Source: Malania oleifera (lineage: Eukaryota > Streptophyta > Magnoliopsida > Santalales > Ximeniaceae). From it: a DNA stretch of 64,000 bases. Position numbers and translations under genes: made by a program. This document shows positions 21,441 to 33,755 of this stretch, piece by piece. The stretch spans positions 51,165,457 to 51,229,456 of the forward strand of contig NC_080420.1 of NCBI RefSeq assembly GCF_029873635.1, in the 5' to 3' direction. Each line of letters begins with the position of its first letter. The first letter of the stretch is position 1. The notes under the pieces are model-generated. The model saw nothing but the letters and a program-made list of their open reading frames with translations, was not told where the DNA came from and ran no database searches.

Positions 21441-22279
21441 ATCAATGGACTCGATAGTGCAAGGTAGACATCATTAAACTTTTATTCCACTATTCATGTA
21501 CATATACTTATGATTTGATTGGAAATTGTTATGATTGATTCTTATTCATTGTAGATGAAATTATAAATTAGTATCAGTGTTGGAACCCAATCATTCATGG
21601 TTGTGTGCATGAAAACTTTGGTTTCATTTTGATTCCTATAGTATTTTGACTTTTAAAATATTTTTTATATGATGTTTGTGATCTTATCCTGTACTTTGTT
21701 TCCATTTATGGTGTGTAAGAATTATTTATGCTATCTTTGAGTTTCGAATAAGGTTGAGAACTAGCTTGTAATGGTTTAACCATGGAAGAAACCTGCGCAT
21801 GCGCTGTTGGTTTCCTTGAAATATTTTGATCAAAACCTTAAATTTTCATATATTTCACCAATCAAGATATTTCAAATTGAATGGGAACAAAGTCAAACCA
21901 ATGGAAAATTTTGGAGAATAACAAAGGGAATGGGAGAAACTAGTTTTATACAATTTTGGGTCAAAATGACCCAAAAACTAGAAATCTTGGGTAAGGAAGA
22001 TGAAGGTTGGGGATTGTTGAATCATTGCTCATGAGCATGTCAAGACATGTATGGGTGTGTGGGGCCCAATTTATGGGCCCTATTTTCATGATCCAAGCTT
22101 GGTTAGGGCATTCTGCTTACCTATCAGCGCTTGTCTTATGTGCATGGGATGGGTCACCATCATGTAAATGCTTGTATGGGTTTTATATCATAGTGTAAAA
22201 TGGGAGTATGACTCTTTGGGCAATTTAATGTTTTCTAGTGCCAGAGCTAAAAGTGCATAGAAATATCTTTAGAGGAGGG
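21441..22279. other. No gene seen; old dispersed repeat
   Basis: The segment at about 21433-21560 resembles 31340-31470 (GTGCAAGGTAGACATC/GTACAAGGTACAAACC, then ATGTACATATRCYTATGA and TTGATTRGGAATTG). TTAGTATCAGTGTTGG near 21565 may be a decayed tRNA-primer site. Short ORFs here have no recognisable domains. Confidence 0.4.
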
Positions 22280-23702
22280 TGTTGGTAGACTTGCCAAGGC
22301 TTGGGTCCTTAACTACCAAAAATAATATTTATAACCTAACTAATCCCAAGTTCTGTAGAAAGTGGGGAAAGTCGGGTATGAATCCACAGGAACTCAAATT
22401 CAGTTATCAACCACTTCTAATCTAGTTTATTATAGCCTTGTGTAAAGAGAGAGTGTGAAGGTGAGATTTTTCTAACAATCTAATGAAAGCATGTAAAGTC
22501 TAAGTTATCTCTACTCCTACAAAGTTGTGCTCAATTATGAATCTAACTTAGAATGTTGTGTGCGTAAACTATGTCTGGTCAGTTATCCGTATTAGACTAT
22601 ATGGTTAAAGGAGTCATTCGAGGACATAAGGTAGCAATGGTGCACCAATTGTCCGGAGCACGATTGGGAATCGGAGCATGCCCTATCACAATGATCACTA
22701 GAACCTCTATGGGAAACCATAGCCTACTACGTATACCTAATTGAATAGGTAGTAGTGTTATCCTATCTCTAAAGCTTCATCACAATCAAAGCAGTAAAGG
22801 AAATAAGTAAATCAAAGCAGTAAATAGAAAGCATGTAAAAAGATCAGTTCTTTTACAACGAAGTGTATGTCACTAACACCAGAGAATACAATCAAACGAT
22901 CGTCTAATCTACTAGAAAAGCATGTAAAAATGGCTTCTCATTGCAAACGAATCATCTGTCACTAATAATCAGAAGTACAAAAGAAAACCAAGACTGGAAA
23001 ATAAAGGAAATCAATTAAATCTTCTCTAAGGTTGGTTCTTAATGAAGTGTTAGGTCTCACACTAACCTAAAATCAGCCAAAGAGGAACCTAGAGAACATC
23101 TTCGAAGCTACTATTTATACCCATTAGGGTTTACAAAGTTTGAAATTAGAAATAGGAGAGTTTGCAGCAGATGTCGAGCAAAATATCGTCGCTAGCGACC
23201 AAGTTGCTCCCAGGCTTCCCCTGATCGCGCCCTAGTCAAGACTCATGAGAAATCAAGAATTTCATTTTTCAAAGTCTTTGACTATGTCACACCTCATGGT
23301 CTTGCTAGTCGAGTTGATAGTCGAGACTTGCAGGATCTCAAACTTTAGGAAATCTTAGGAACTCGACATAGTCGCCCTTCAAGTTCTCTTGGTCGACCAC
23401 TTCATCGATACTCCCAGCATTTCTGGGCTCAGTAATCTTCAGTATCTCGACTTGGTCACCCTTGAGGGTCACATGGTTAATTCTTCTTCAGTTTGAACCT
23501 TGGATTCTACAGTTAATGACTTGGCCGCCCTTTGTGTTGTTGGATGCACCACTTGGTCGAGCATAGTCTTCTTTTCCTTTGATGATCCAAGGCTTTAGGA
23601 GTTTGGTTGAACAATTGATATGAGCTCTGTGTACTCCAAATACTCCTTTGGCTTCTTGTATGCCTAAATCCTTGGTTTTAACCTATATTTCCTAAAAACA
23701 TG
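22280..23702 (-). mobile_element. Probable LTR K, minus strand
   Basis: Bounded by TGTTGGTAGACTTG on the left and TCCTAAAAACA on the right. In minus sense it has an array of GTCGA-containing motifs (GTCGAGTTGATAGTCGAG, TTGGTCGACCAC, CTCGACTTGGTC; about 23170-23580) directly upstream of a TATA box (TATAAATAG at about 23111-23120), the same architecture as the other LTRs here. No partner LTR or TSD was found, so the ends are approximate and the superfamily is open. Confidence 0.4.
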
Positions 23703-24180
23703 AATAAACCTTGCATAACTTTGAAAAATGTTAACTAAGGGTTACATACAAGATCAATGAAGATAAACAAAGGTAATTGAGGGCCTAAAATAATGCATTT
23801 TAGGGACTCATCAAGTGTGTATTCATTAGTTTTGTAAAATTCACTATCATTGTCAAATGTGTTTAGCCTATTTGCCTTACTTGTTAAACACATATTACTT
23901 ATGAAGGTGTTTGTTAATAAATTATGTTGCTTCAATGTTTATGACTCACTTGCCATTTGCTTATTATTTCCACCTACTTTATATATAACTGTTGTGAATG
24001 TGTGATTGTGGTAAACAATGGTAATCTTTGGCTGACTAGTTAAGCAGGAGTGCTTTAACTAGTGCCACACAACCCTTTACAAGGTGTGAAATTAAATACT
24101 TAGCTCGTGATAGTTGGTATCAAAATTTGGTTACTTTCTATGTGAACTCAGTTTCCTTCATTATCTAATTGTGTTAATCA

Positions 24181-24870
24181 TTTGTAATAGGCCACACCAT
24201 TCATTACTGAGAGATTTGAAGTGCTAGAGGTGCAAGCTTATACAACCAACAATGTGACCACAGAGATGGTCAAACTTGTTGAAGGTGTTGATGCTTTTTA
24301 GGGATCACAAAAACATCAACAAAGCACTACAATAGAAATGTTAAAGACCATACTGTAGAAACTTGTAGGCTTAAATGGCGGATCTGACTACAAAGGTGAA
24401 CTTGATGGCTTTTCATATAAGAAACTCCAATGCTCTGGGGTATAGAGGAACTACGATTCCAAAACTCAACATTTGGGGTTGCCTATGATGCTAAGGAATT
24501 GGAGAATTTCATATTTGATATTGAGTAGTATTTCCACAAGATGAGGACCAACTTAGAATAGTTGAAGGTAACCATTACGACAGTGTACTTGGTTGGTGAT
24601 GCTAAGTTGTGATGGCATATCTAGTATGATGAAATTGAGAATAGAAACCGCGTAGTTGATTGTTGGGTAGACTTGAAGAGAGAGCTCAAGATCCAATTCT
24701 TTTCTAATAATGTTGAGTACAATATTCGGTGTAAACTAAGACTTTAAACACAATGGTTCAATCAGGGAGTATGTGAGAGAATTTTTTTATTTAATGTTGG
24801 ATATCTAGGACATGTTAGAGTAAGATAAGTTGTATTATTTTCTTGAGGTGTTGAAACCGTTGCAAGGGAA
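24181..24870 (+). pseudogene. Decayed Ty3/gypsy gag
   Basis: Conceptual translation with several stops gives PKLNI.G, ELENFIFDIE.YFHKM, VTITTVYLVGDAKL.WHI, NRVVDCWVDLKRELKIQFF and, further on, MLDI.DMLE.DKLYYFLEVLKP. This is the order of the Retrotrans_gag domain of plant gypsy elements (family knowledge). A primer-site-like TTGGTATCAAAATTTGG lies upstream at about 24116. The coding sequence ends where a copia LTR tail begins (about 24880), so the element was broken by insertion or recombination. No protease or pol is left. Confidence 0.7.
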
Positions 24871-24879
24871 AAAAATTTA

Positions 24880-25325
24880 TCCACAAAGCAGGTTAAGGGA
24901 GTTAGGGGGACTCCACCTTGTAAGGAGAACTTGTAAACGGAGTTGCTCCACTCAGTTAAGTGAGCAAGGTAGTGAATCCTCAAGCAGGTTGGCTTACGGC
25001 TCGGATGTAAGCACAATTTGCCGAACCTCGTAAAAACCTAGTGCTATTCTTTTCCTATACTCTTTACATTTCAATATTTGCATGTTAATATTTACTTGTT
25101 AAGATTACTGCTTTTACATTTAAATACTGATTTGTGATTGATTAAGAAATATTGGAATTATCATACTTGTTTAAATCATTTCGACATTCATATATTTGCT
25201 GGATTTGTGATTGATTAGAAAGAACTTAGGTTGTGCAATACTAGCTATGAGTTTAAAATAGAATATACTTAACTTCGAAATTTTTGAAATATCCAATTCA
25301 CCCCCCTTTTGGAATTACACTAAAA
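24880..25325 (+). mobile_element. Copia LTR tail M (U5 part)
   Basis: Contains hairpin 2 (GCTCCACT…AGTGAGC, 24942-24964), a weakened hairpin 3, then GATGTAAGCACAATTTGCC and GAACCTCG, and ends in the U5 block AATTCACCCCCCTTTGGAATTACA. Abuts the gypsy gag relic, so it is a fragment. Confidence 0.55.
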
Positions 25326-25980
25326 ATCACAGGGCCAACTAACCAAGGGTTTGACCCCTAAAGTTTTTTAGGAACATGTAACTTGTATGTGTTTGGTTAT
25401 ATCTTTTTAGCGTTATGATAATTGTATATGCAAACTTTTTTTTTTTGATAATTATATTATTCTCAAGAATATTATGGATTGATCAATTTTATTTCTATTT
25501 TGTATTTTGAACACACTTATGTAAATCATATTTATAACAATACTACAAATTGTAAGGTATTAAGGCATTTCGACCTAGCTTCATTTTGTAAGGTTTTTTA
25601 GACATTTTTTATTAGTCTCATTTTGATGTGTTTTATAGACATTTTAACCTCAGTCTTAGTTAGCTTCTATAAAACCCAAGCGTCTTGGGTGGATACTTAG
25701 ATTTTTTGATAAACTTAGACATTGTCTCAGTTTTTTTTGCAACAAGACCTTTCAATTAGTTTTAGTGAGCTTCTTTAAAGTTTAAGCATCTTGGGTTGAT
25801 GCTTTGACCATTTTAAAATACATGCATGTTGACTGTATTCAGCCAACCACACTCCTATATTGTATATGATGATTAGAAGATTGTGTGCATTTTGACATGT
25901 GTGACATCAATATCCATTGGATATATTATTTATATTGTTGGCTACACATGATTCTAATTTGGACTTAAGGGTATATGATA
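25326..25980. other. AT-rich stretch with an imperfect duplication, no gene
   Basis: A block of about 65 bases around 25645-25715 (TAGCTTCTATAAAACCCAAG, GTCTTGGGTGGATACTT) recurs loosely at 25750-25815 (GAGCTTCTTTAAAGTTTAAG, ATCTTGGGTTGATGCTT). No coding domain recognised. Confidence 0.4.
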
Positions 25981-26399
25981 TGTTGGGAATTAAGAACAAA
26001 TTTCCGAAACGTGTGAGAAACAAAATAGAGAAAGAATACATGACAAAGAAAAATCAATCACACGCACAAGACATTATTTACATGGTTCGACAATTTTGCC
26101 CACATCCACGGAGTTGCAGGGATTTCGCTATTATCAGGAAGAAAATATAGAGAGTGCGGTAGTACAATGCTCTCCCTCTCGCTCTCTCGCGAAGTGTGAC
26201 CACATACCCTAATCACCTAAAAACAATCATTTTATATGTTGCGCACAGGGTTCTGAATGGGTTACAAAATGGGCCCAAAAATTTTTCCCGGCCCAAGCCT
26301 TCGCTCCATAGACTAAGCCTTAGGATAAAAATATCTCATTAAAGAAAGGTTGGGTCATCATCCAAATTTAATGCAACTAGGCTCCACAAAAGCCCAACA
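25981..26399 (-). repeat. 3' LTR of element C (419 bp)
   Basis: TG…CA ends. The minus-strand TATA box is near 26229-26236 (ATATAAAAT). In the transcript sense it contains TAGCGAAATCCCTGC then CCGTGGATGTGGGC and TTGTCGAACCATGTAA, the form of the conserved R/U5 box in this lineage. About 50 bases longer than the other LTR. Confidence 0.85.
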
Positions 26400-26416
26400 A
26401 ATCTCCTACTTGGAGA
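26400..26416 (-). other. Polypurine tract of element C
   Basis: Minus-sense CTCCAAGTAGGAGATT directly before the LTR start TGTTGGGC. Confidence 0.6.
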
Positions 26417-26492
26417 CTAGTTCAATAACCAAATATCAACTGCAATCCTCCAAATGAACTATCCCTCCTCCCTGCAACTCATCCTCCTGTCC

Positions 26493-26950
26493 TCAAGCTA
26501 GAAGACCAATTGAAGCTGCACACAGCTTCAACTTCTCAATAGTAACACCCTTAGTCAATATGTCTACTGGGTTCTTAGATCCACAGATCTTCTCAAGTAT
26601 TACCAACTTATCTTCAACAAGGTAATGGATAAAGTGGTATTTTATTTGTATATGTTTCGACTTTGAATGAAAATCCAAATTTTTGGCAAGAAAAATTGCA
26701 CTTGGATTGTCACTGTGTAGAATGCTCATCTTCTGCTTCTTACCCAAATCGTCTAAGAAGCCATGTAACCGAATTATCTCCTTTCTAGCTTCAGTTGCTA
26801 CAACATACTTAGCTTCTGTAGTAGACAAAGTAATAATCTTTTGCAAATTTGAAGCCCAAGATATAGCTGTACCATCCAGAGTAAATACAAAACCATTAGT
26901 ACTCTTTCTACTATCATTATCACCAATAAAATCAGCGTCCACATAACCCT
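26493..26950 (-). pseudogene. RNase H of element C
   Basis: An open stretch of about 149 codons beginning VDADFIGDNDSRKSTNGFVFTL, with ISWASNLQKIITLSTTEAKY, HSDNPSAIFLAKN, FHSKSKHIQIKYHFI and the C-terminal SKNPVDILTKGV block. These are the standard RNase H motifs of copia elements. The domain itself is open, but it is separated from RT by disrupted sequence (26951-27190), so it is not part of a working polyprotein. Confidence 0.8.
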
Positions 26951-27189
26951 GCAGTTTTAAACTTGCACCTATGAAGCGAAGGCATGTATTTGATGAACCA
27001 CTTAGATATCTCAGAATCCACTTAACCGCCTCCCAATGCTACTTTCCTGACCTACTCATGAATCTGCTCACAACTCCTACTGCATGTGCAATGTCTTGCC
27101 TTGTACACCCCATAACATACATCAAGCTGCCAATAGCTAAAGCACAGGGCACCTTGCTCATATGGTCCCTTTCTTCTTCTATCTTTGGT

Positions 27190-27910
27190 GGCTATTCCTT
27201 GCTTAGTTTGAAATGACTACCCAAGGGTGTGCTAACTGGTTTAGCTTCATTCATATTGAACCTGCTGAGAATTTTCTTCACATACTCTAGCTGTGAAAGC
27301 TTCAATGTACCATTAGTCTTGTCTCTAATGATTCTCATTCCAAGGATTTGCTTTGCAACTTCTAAATCCTTCATTGCAAACTTTTTTGAAAATTGCTTCT
27401 TCAGATTATTAATCTCTTCAATGCTAGACCCTGCAATGAGCATATCATCTACATATAATAGTAAAATGATGTTAGAATTATCAAAGAACTTAACATAACA
27501 ACAGTGATGAGCTTCACATCTCTTGAACCCAATTTTATGCATAAAACTATCAAATTTCTTATACCGTTGTCTTGGAGCTTGTTTTAGACCATGCAAGCTT
27601 TTTCTCAGTTTGTAGACTAAATTCTCTTGTCCCTGGACAATGAAACCTTCTGGCTAAATCATGTAGATGTCTTCCTCCAAGTCACCATGAAGGAATGCTG
27701 TTTTCACATCTAATTGCTTAAGATGTAGATTTTCTGTAGCCACCATTCCCAGTACTAGTCTAATTGTTGACATCTTCACAACTGGAGGAAATATTTTTGT
27801 GAAGTCAATGCCCTCCTTTTGTTGGAACCCTTTGACAACTAATCTGGCTTTGTAGCGCTTGCTACCATCATGTTTGTTCTTTATTCTGTATACCCACTAG
27901 TTATGCAAAG
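27190..27910 (-). pseudogene. Reverse transcriptase of element C
   Basis: Motifs in order: the [15 protein letters not shown] block (27820-27850), [20 protein letters not shown] (27680-27720), HGLKQAPRQRYKKFD, then the intact catalytic YVDDMLIAGSS near 27450 and LGMRIIRDKTNGTLKLSQ. The last 134 codons (27596-27192) are open; upstream parts hold stops. Copies element RNA to DNA in intact relatives. Confidence 0.8.
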
Positions 27911-28339
27911 CATTTTTCCCTACTGGCAATTCAATTAGTTCCCATATCTGATTCCCCAACAAGGAATCCATCTCATCCTTCATGTCTAACTCTCACTTGC
28001 TTGAACTTTCATCCAGTAAGGCTTCATCATAACACTTTTGCTCACCACCATCAGTTAGCAGAAGATAATTTAAAGTAGGTGAATAATGCTGTGGAGGTCT
28101 AATGGTCCTGGAAGATCTACGGACCGTAGCTACAGGTGTATTCTGATTTGCTTGTGATTTTACATTCTCCTTATCATCTTCACCCCTTTCCTAGACAGTA
28201 CTTTCAGTCAACTCATCTAGGTTAACAAACTCAACTTTCTTCTGATCTATCGCAGTGACATCTAACACTACAGTTGACCTGTTCTTATACATAACTTGTT
28301 CATTTAATATCACATTTCTACTTCTGATGATTTTCCTGT

Positions 28340-29140
28340 TTTGTTCATCCTAAAACCAATAGCCAAATTTCTCATCACTATAGCCAATGAAATAGCATAT
28401 TTTGGACTTTGCATCAAGTTTACTACGAGCATAAGAATCAGTATGAACATAAGAAACACAACCAAAAACTTTTAAGTGAGAAAAATTTACCTCTTTATCG
28501 CTCCAAACCTCTTCAGGAAGTCTAAACTCCATCGAAACTGAAGGTCCTCGTTTATCAGATAAGCTGCAGTACTAACAGCATCAGCCCAGAAAGTTTTTGG
28601 TAGTCTAGCATGCAACCTCATACTCCTAGCACACTCATTGAGAGTTTTTTTTTATGCGCTCAGCCACACCATTCTGTTGTGGTGTCCCAGGAATGGTCTG
28701 TTCCATTCTGATTCCATGTGCAGCACAATACTCTCTGAACCCTCCATCTATGTACTCTCCTCCATTGTTCGATCTAAAACACTTTACTTTCAAACTTGTC
28801 TCTGTCTTAACCATAGCCTTCAACTTCTTAAAAGTTTCAAAACATCATATTTATTTTTCAGAAAATAAATCCATACCTTTCTGGTTGAGTCATCAATGAA
28901 AGTAACATAGTACCTTGAACCTCCAAGGGATGCAATGGGAGAAGGCCCCCACAAATCTGTGTGCACTAACTCCAATTTTTCAGCCTTCGGTGTTTTGCCA
29001 TTTTTCAAGAAACTCACCATTTTCTGCTTTCCAAAGATGCAGCTTTCACACAAGTCAAAAACAACGAACTTCAATAGCGGTAGTTTCCCTTTTAACAGTA
29101 GCATCTTCATCCCTTTCTCACTCATGTGACCAAGCCTGCA
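28340..29140 (-). pseudogene. Integrase of element C, catalytic Asp lost
   Basis: The zinc-binding CESCIFGKQK block, then HTDLWGPSPIASLGG (first catalytic Asp), then a frameshift at about 28825. Next come CFRSNNGGEY, where the family has RSDNGGEY, so the second catalytic Asp is Asn, and TPQQNGVAERIKK with the catalytic Glu 36 residues later. The C-terminal part (28532-28350: VNFSHLKVFGCVSYVH…KSKICYFIGYSDEKFGYWF) is in a separate frame. Cannot act as an integrase. Confidence 0.8.
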
Positions 29141-29439
29141 GTGCTATAAGCTTGTATCAGTACTTGCTTCAGCAACTGCAATTGTGTGTCTTGGACTTGA
29201 GGTCATGTATAGAGTACTAGATTTCTTTCCACGAGCCAATACTCTGGTTCCCTTTGTAACCTTCCAAGTGCCAATAGCAAACAAAATTGCATGCCCTTCA
29301 TCATCAAGCTGTCCGATAGAAATCAAATTCCTAACTTCTCAGGTCAGGAATATGTCGTACCTTCTCCAGTAACCAAATAGACCCATTGGGCAATGACATT
29401 CAGACGTTTTCCATACCCACAACATCCAAGGTTGTACCA

Positions 29440-29560
29440 TCAGCCAAATACACCTTACCAAAATCTCCTGCTACATAGTTCTATATGATTTCATGGTGTG
29501 AAGTGGTATGAAACGAAGCTCCTGAGTCCAAAACCCAATCATCAAGTGGACTTTCTACTG
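29440..29560 (-). pseudogene. Protease of element C
   Basis: DDWVLDSGASFHTTSHHEII around 29500-29550 carries the Asp-Ser-Gly active site. A stop follows at once (TAG where most relatives have a coding triplet). Confidence 0.75.
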
Positions 29561-29579
29561 CAAGAAGTAGTGCATCCTA

Positions 29580-30389
29580 TACCTCTTTTATTACAACATT
29601 AGTAGAATCATCTTCATTCTTCTTCTTAAGGCATTTGCATTGTCTCCTAAAGTGACTCGTTTTCTCGCAGTTCTAGCATTGTCCCTTTTGGCCAGATCTA
29701 GATTTACTTTTGTTTCAATTATAGTTTCTGGATTTTGATTTACCCCGACCTGAATTTCGGTCATTACCTCTGCCTCTTGTCTCAAGGTTTAGGGCAGAGC
29801 CAGCATGAGGTTTCACCCACATCTCTTTTGCGAATCTTCTCAGCTAGAATTAAATCCCGTATATCATTATACTTCAGTTTTTCTTTTCCAGTAGAGTTGC
29901 TTACTGCCACCCTAATTGCCTCCCAACTATTTGGCGACAAGGCCAAAAGATCAATACATGAATCTCATCATCAAAATCAATTTCTATAGACGATAATTGA
30001 TTTGTGATAGTATTAAACTCATTTAGATGTTGTGCTACTGATGCATTCTTTGCCATCTTCAAATTAAACAATTTTTTCATCAGATGTACCTTGTTATTTC
30101 CTGATGATTTTTCATACATGCTAGATAAAGCCTTCATCATATCTGCTGTAGTGTTCTCCTTCACAATGTTGTGGGCAATAGACCTAGACAGAGTTAATCT
30201 TATAACTCCCAGTACCTGTCTATCAAGGAGAGTCCATTCCTCATCCTTCATAGTAGCAGGTTTTTCCCCTAGAAGCAGCATATGTAACTTCTTCCCATAG
30301 AGATAATCCTTGATCTGCATCCTCTAGAATCCAAAGTCTGTGCCATCAAAATTTTTTATTCCAGATGCCTTTCCTGCTTCCTCTGCCAT
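29580..30389 (-). pseudogene. Gag of element C
   Basis: Starts MAEEAGKASGIKNFDGTDF at 30389, 40 bases after the PBS; the next Trp codon is TAG. The open stretch 30320-29901 contains the UBN2 core (MQIKDYLYGKKLHMLL…NNKVHLMKKLFNLKMAKNASVAQHLNEFNTI). A frameshift follows near 29940. The CCHC knuckle C-x2-C-x4-H-x4-C (29640-29680) is complete but has a stop between the two first Cys. Confidence 0.8.
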
Positions 30390-30414
30390 TGCTCCCACTC
30401 GAACCTAGCCCTAG

Positions 30415-30428
30415 GCTCTGATACCAGT
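30415..30428 (-). other. Primer binding site of element C
   Basis: Minus-sense ACTGGTATCAGAGC follows the LTR end CCCAACA; initiator-Met tRNA type. Confidence 0.85.
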
Positions 30429-30797
30429 TGTTGGGAATTAAGAACAAATTCCCGAAACCTGTGAGAAACAAAATAGAGAAAGAACACAAGCCAAAGAAAA
30501 ATCAATCACACGCACAAGACAATAGTTACGTGGTTAATCAATTTTGCCTACGTCCACGGAGTTGTAGGGATTTCACTATTATCAAGAAGAAAATACAGAG
30601 AGTGCGGCAGTACAATGTTCTCCCTCTTGCTCTCTCACTAAGTGTGACCGCATACCCTAATCACCCAAAAACAATCATTTTATATGCTGCGCACAGGGTT
30701 CCGAATGAGCTTCAAAATGGGTCCAAAAATCTCTCATTAAAGAAAGGTCGGGTCATCATCCAAATTTAACGCAACTAGGCTTCACAAAAGCCCAACA
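30429..30797 (-). repeat. 5' LTR of element C (369 bp)
   Basis: Matches 25981-26399 except for point changes and a deletion of about 50 bases after TGGGTCCAAAAAT (near 30728). The TATA-like ATATAAAAT is near 30678-30685. Confidence 0.85.
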
Positions 30798-33374
30798 TGA
30801 TGGTCATGAGGTTACGTGTATTTTGACATGTACGATATTAGTATCACTATTGAATATGGTCTTTCTAAATCATTGGATATTTATGATCACATTTTGGACC
30901 TTTTGTGATTAGATGGAGGTTGCTCATATTTTATCTCTATTATCATGGCCATATATCATAGTTTAATCCATAGACATTTTGTTTTTTATAAAATGGTTGA
31001 AGTTGGAGATTGTCAAAGTTTTATGGATTAAATAACCTGATTTTATGCAAGCGGGGTTAAGCCAATGTTAAACTTTTAGGAGCATTAATATAAAATTCTA
31101 TTTGAAACATGATTTCCATAATTTTATGGTATTGTGTTGAGAACTAAAGATTGGGAATTGTGTCTAGGCTTGTTTGCATAATTAGCAACTTGTGATGGGT
31201 AGGGGTTGCTCGTGCTAGTACTTAGAGATAGGGGGAGGTCCAAACCTTACCCTAGGTTATTGTGATTCTCCATTAAGTCACAAATTCAAGACAATGAAAA
31301 AGGATAGTTGGCTTTCCACCATAAGCAGGACTTCGCACCCACTATAATTAATGGGCTTAATGGTACAAGGTACAAACCATTAAAATTTTTGTTCAAATAT
31401 TTCATGTACATATGCCTATGACTTGATTAGGAATTGTGACACTTGATTTCTTCCTCATAGATAAAATTATGAGATTTTTGTTTTGGGCATGCAACATCTA
31501 CAACGTTTATCTACATGTTAAGGGGTTAATTATTATTAAATTAGTTCATTGTATCTTGTTGTGTGGGAGTTGTTTCAAGCATGAAGAGTGTCATGTTGTA
31601 GGGATGCAAAGTGTTAGGAGAATAAATTGAGAAAATTTATGAGATGTTGAAGTTTGAATAAACAACTATCTTTAAGGTGATACTTGCCCATGCTTGAATG
31701 AGTTAGCTTTAGGAAAATGATACAAATCACCTCTAGGACATTACAAAATCACTAGAAATCTGCAAGTGACAAACCTAAAGATTTCTCTATAGAACCTCAT
31801 TAAAAACCAAGTTCCTGACTATGAAATAAAGAAGAGGAAGGAAACTAATGTTTTATTTATTTATTTTTATGATAAATCATGTCATTAAGACCATGAAGGG
31901 TCACGAATGATACCCTTGCAAACAGACATAACTCTTTAAAGGGTTATGACTTTTCAAATTTTTATTTTTAGTGTAATTGAATTTGCGACTAAATTTTAAA
32001 ATACTAGTTATTTCTAGTCATATTGTCAAAATTTAATTATTAAATTTGAAAAATTAATTTTCTTAATTAATTTACACATTCATGTGCCAAGTTCCAAGAT
32101 CCAAGAGAATAAATATGAATATGTGTGTATGCATGTGTGTAATTATTTGGCTTCACATTTTCCTTTCAAATTCAATTTGAACTAGTGGGACAACTATCGC
32201 AGCTTCTCAGACTTCTGATGTGAGACAAACGTTTATGAAAACCTTTTCCTCTCCTTTATATTGCAATTTTAAAACTTTAATAGTTCACCGCTTTTATTGT
32301 AATATAGTTTTGACATATAGATTCATGCTTACCAATAGGTACATTTCGATTAAACCTCTTGCTAGTGTAAATAATTAATGGTGGCTTAAGTTAACCAAAT
32401 TCCTTTGTATTAAAAATTGAAAATATCATGCACATTAGTCTATCATACTTCAATGAGAAGTTCATAGAAATTTTAAGGCTGACATTTTTTTACCTCATAG
32501 TTTTGATGAATATTTACAAAAATCAACCTCAAACTTTTGTCAGAATAACAACATATTTCATGTTCATATGGATGAAGTTCTAATTATTCCCCTTATTATT
32601 GTAGGCATATTACAATTATGAACTCTTAAGAGTGAAGTCGCTCACTTTCTTATCAATGTAATAATTAACAATAGTTATTCTTGACATATTAATTTCACGT
32701 AGTGAATCACTTACAAATAACTTGCTTTTACCCTTTAAACCAATTAACTAGCAATATAGCTAGGAAAAGGTTGAATTCCTATAATTGGTGATTGTAGAAG
32801 GATTTTAATTCCATTCAAATTTGTGTGGTTTTCATATCTCTTTGAGAGGAATTTAGTGAATGAGACTAACCTTAAAACAATACAAAATTGGTGAAAATCA
32901 ATTTTAATGAAAGATGATAATATTAAGTTTGTTTGATATTGCTAGTCATTATGAATAATAACCCGATGTTGCTCATTAGTAAAAGAATAAAAGGCAAAAG
33001 TGTTAAATAATTGAAGTTTGTGACATTGTTGGCTACTCATATTCAAAGGGAAATGGGTAGATCTACTTTACAATAAGCAAGAGACCTCTTAGGACTTGAT
33101 AAGTTCTAGTTAAGATTGTTAGAGCAAAATATCGAGGATACCCTATTTTGGTTATGTAGGGGAACTTGTTAAGTGTTGAGGTGTTCAAAGCGAGAGTGGA
33201 TTAGATGGAAAATATGAGGATTATCAATTGACAAATGCATGTGGATCTATATAATGGGCCTGTTAATTCGGGTGAGAATGTTTTGGATGAAGAATCAGAA
33301 GGATTATCCATTTCTTATTGTGCGAGTCCTACTTGGCCAATTGGACCTAGAGTAGTTTGGGTGAACTTTCTAGA
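30798..33374. other. Long AT-rich stretch, no gene
   Basis: The first 100 bases resemble the sequence left of element C (GTGTRCATTTTGACATGT; 25890 and 30820), so C sits inside an older repeat. 31340-31470 resembles 21433-21560. The rest (31,500-33,370) has only short ORFs without recognisable domains and no clear repeat structure. Confidence 0.4.
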
Positions 33375-33379
33375 GAGAA
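33375..33379. repeat. Target-site duplication of element D, left copy
   Basis: gagaa, identical to 43028-43032. Confidence 0.9.
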
Positions 33380-33755
33380 TGTTGACCTTATAGGTCACGC
33401 CCTGTTTTGATAATGACAAATACTCATTATATCTAATGGGTGTTTGAGGTTATATGCAGGAACTAAAATTGATAGATCTTAATGCACATAGAAGAAAGTA
33501 AAGAGTGAAGACCCAATTTTTTATGTTGTAAAATATTTCATTTATGTAAAGGGTCTGTAATAGTAATTAGGGCTTTTGGTTTGTAATAATTTCACACACA
33601 TCACATGCATGGTCTAATAGGTAAGTTCAAACTGAAACTTAACTGAAACAAAACTTAGAAAAGACCCGAGGACACTCACACACTCACCTGTATGTGTTAT
33701 ACTTTTGAATAGGGTGTTTGTTGGATGAAACAAGACCGAAATGCACAAAATGTGC

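Larger units (their letters stand above)
25981..30797 (-). mobile_element. Tnt1/Tork-like Ty1/copia element C, complete but decayed
   Basis: LTRs 25981-26399 and 30429-30797 begin TGTTGGGAATTAAG and end AAGCCCAACA. PBS and PPT are in place and gag, protease, integrase, RT and RNase H follow in order on the minus strand. Flanks tgata (25976-25980) and tgatg (30798-30802) match in 4 of 5 bases, an aged TSD. Short LTRs and the GVAER and YVDDMLIAG motifs suit the Tork lineage. Every ORF has stops or frameshifts. Confidence 0.85.

Noticed and set aside
25865..30870. Similar flanks of element C as a long TSD or third LTR
   Set aside because: The similarity is patchy and extends beyond the 5-bp site; better explained by C inserting into an older duplicated sequence.
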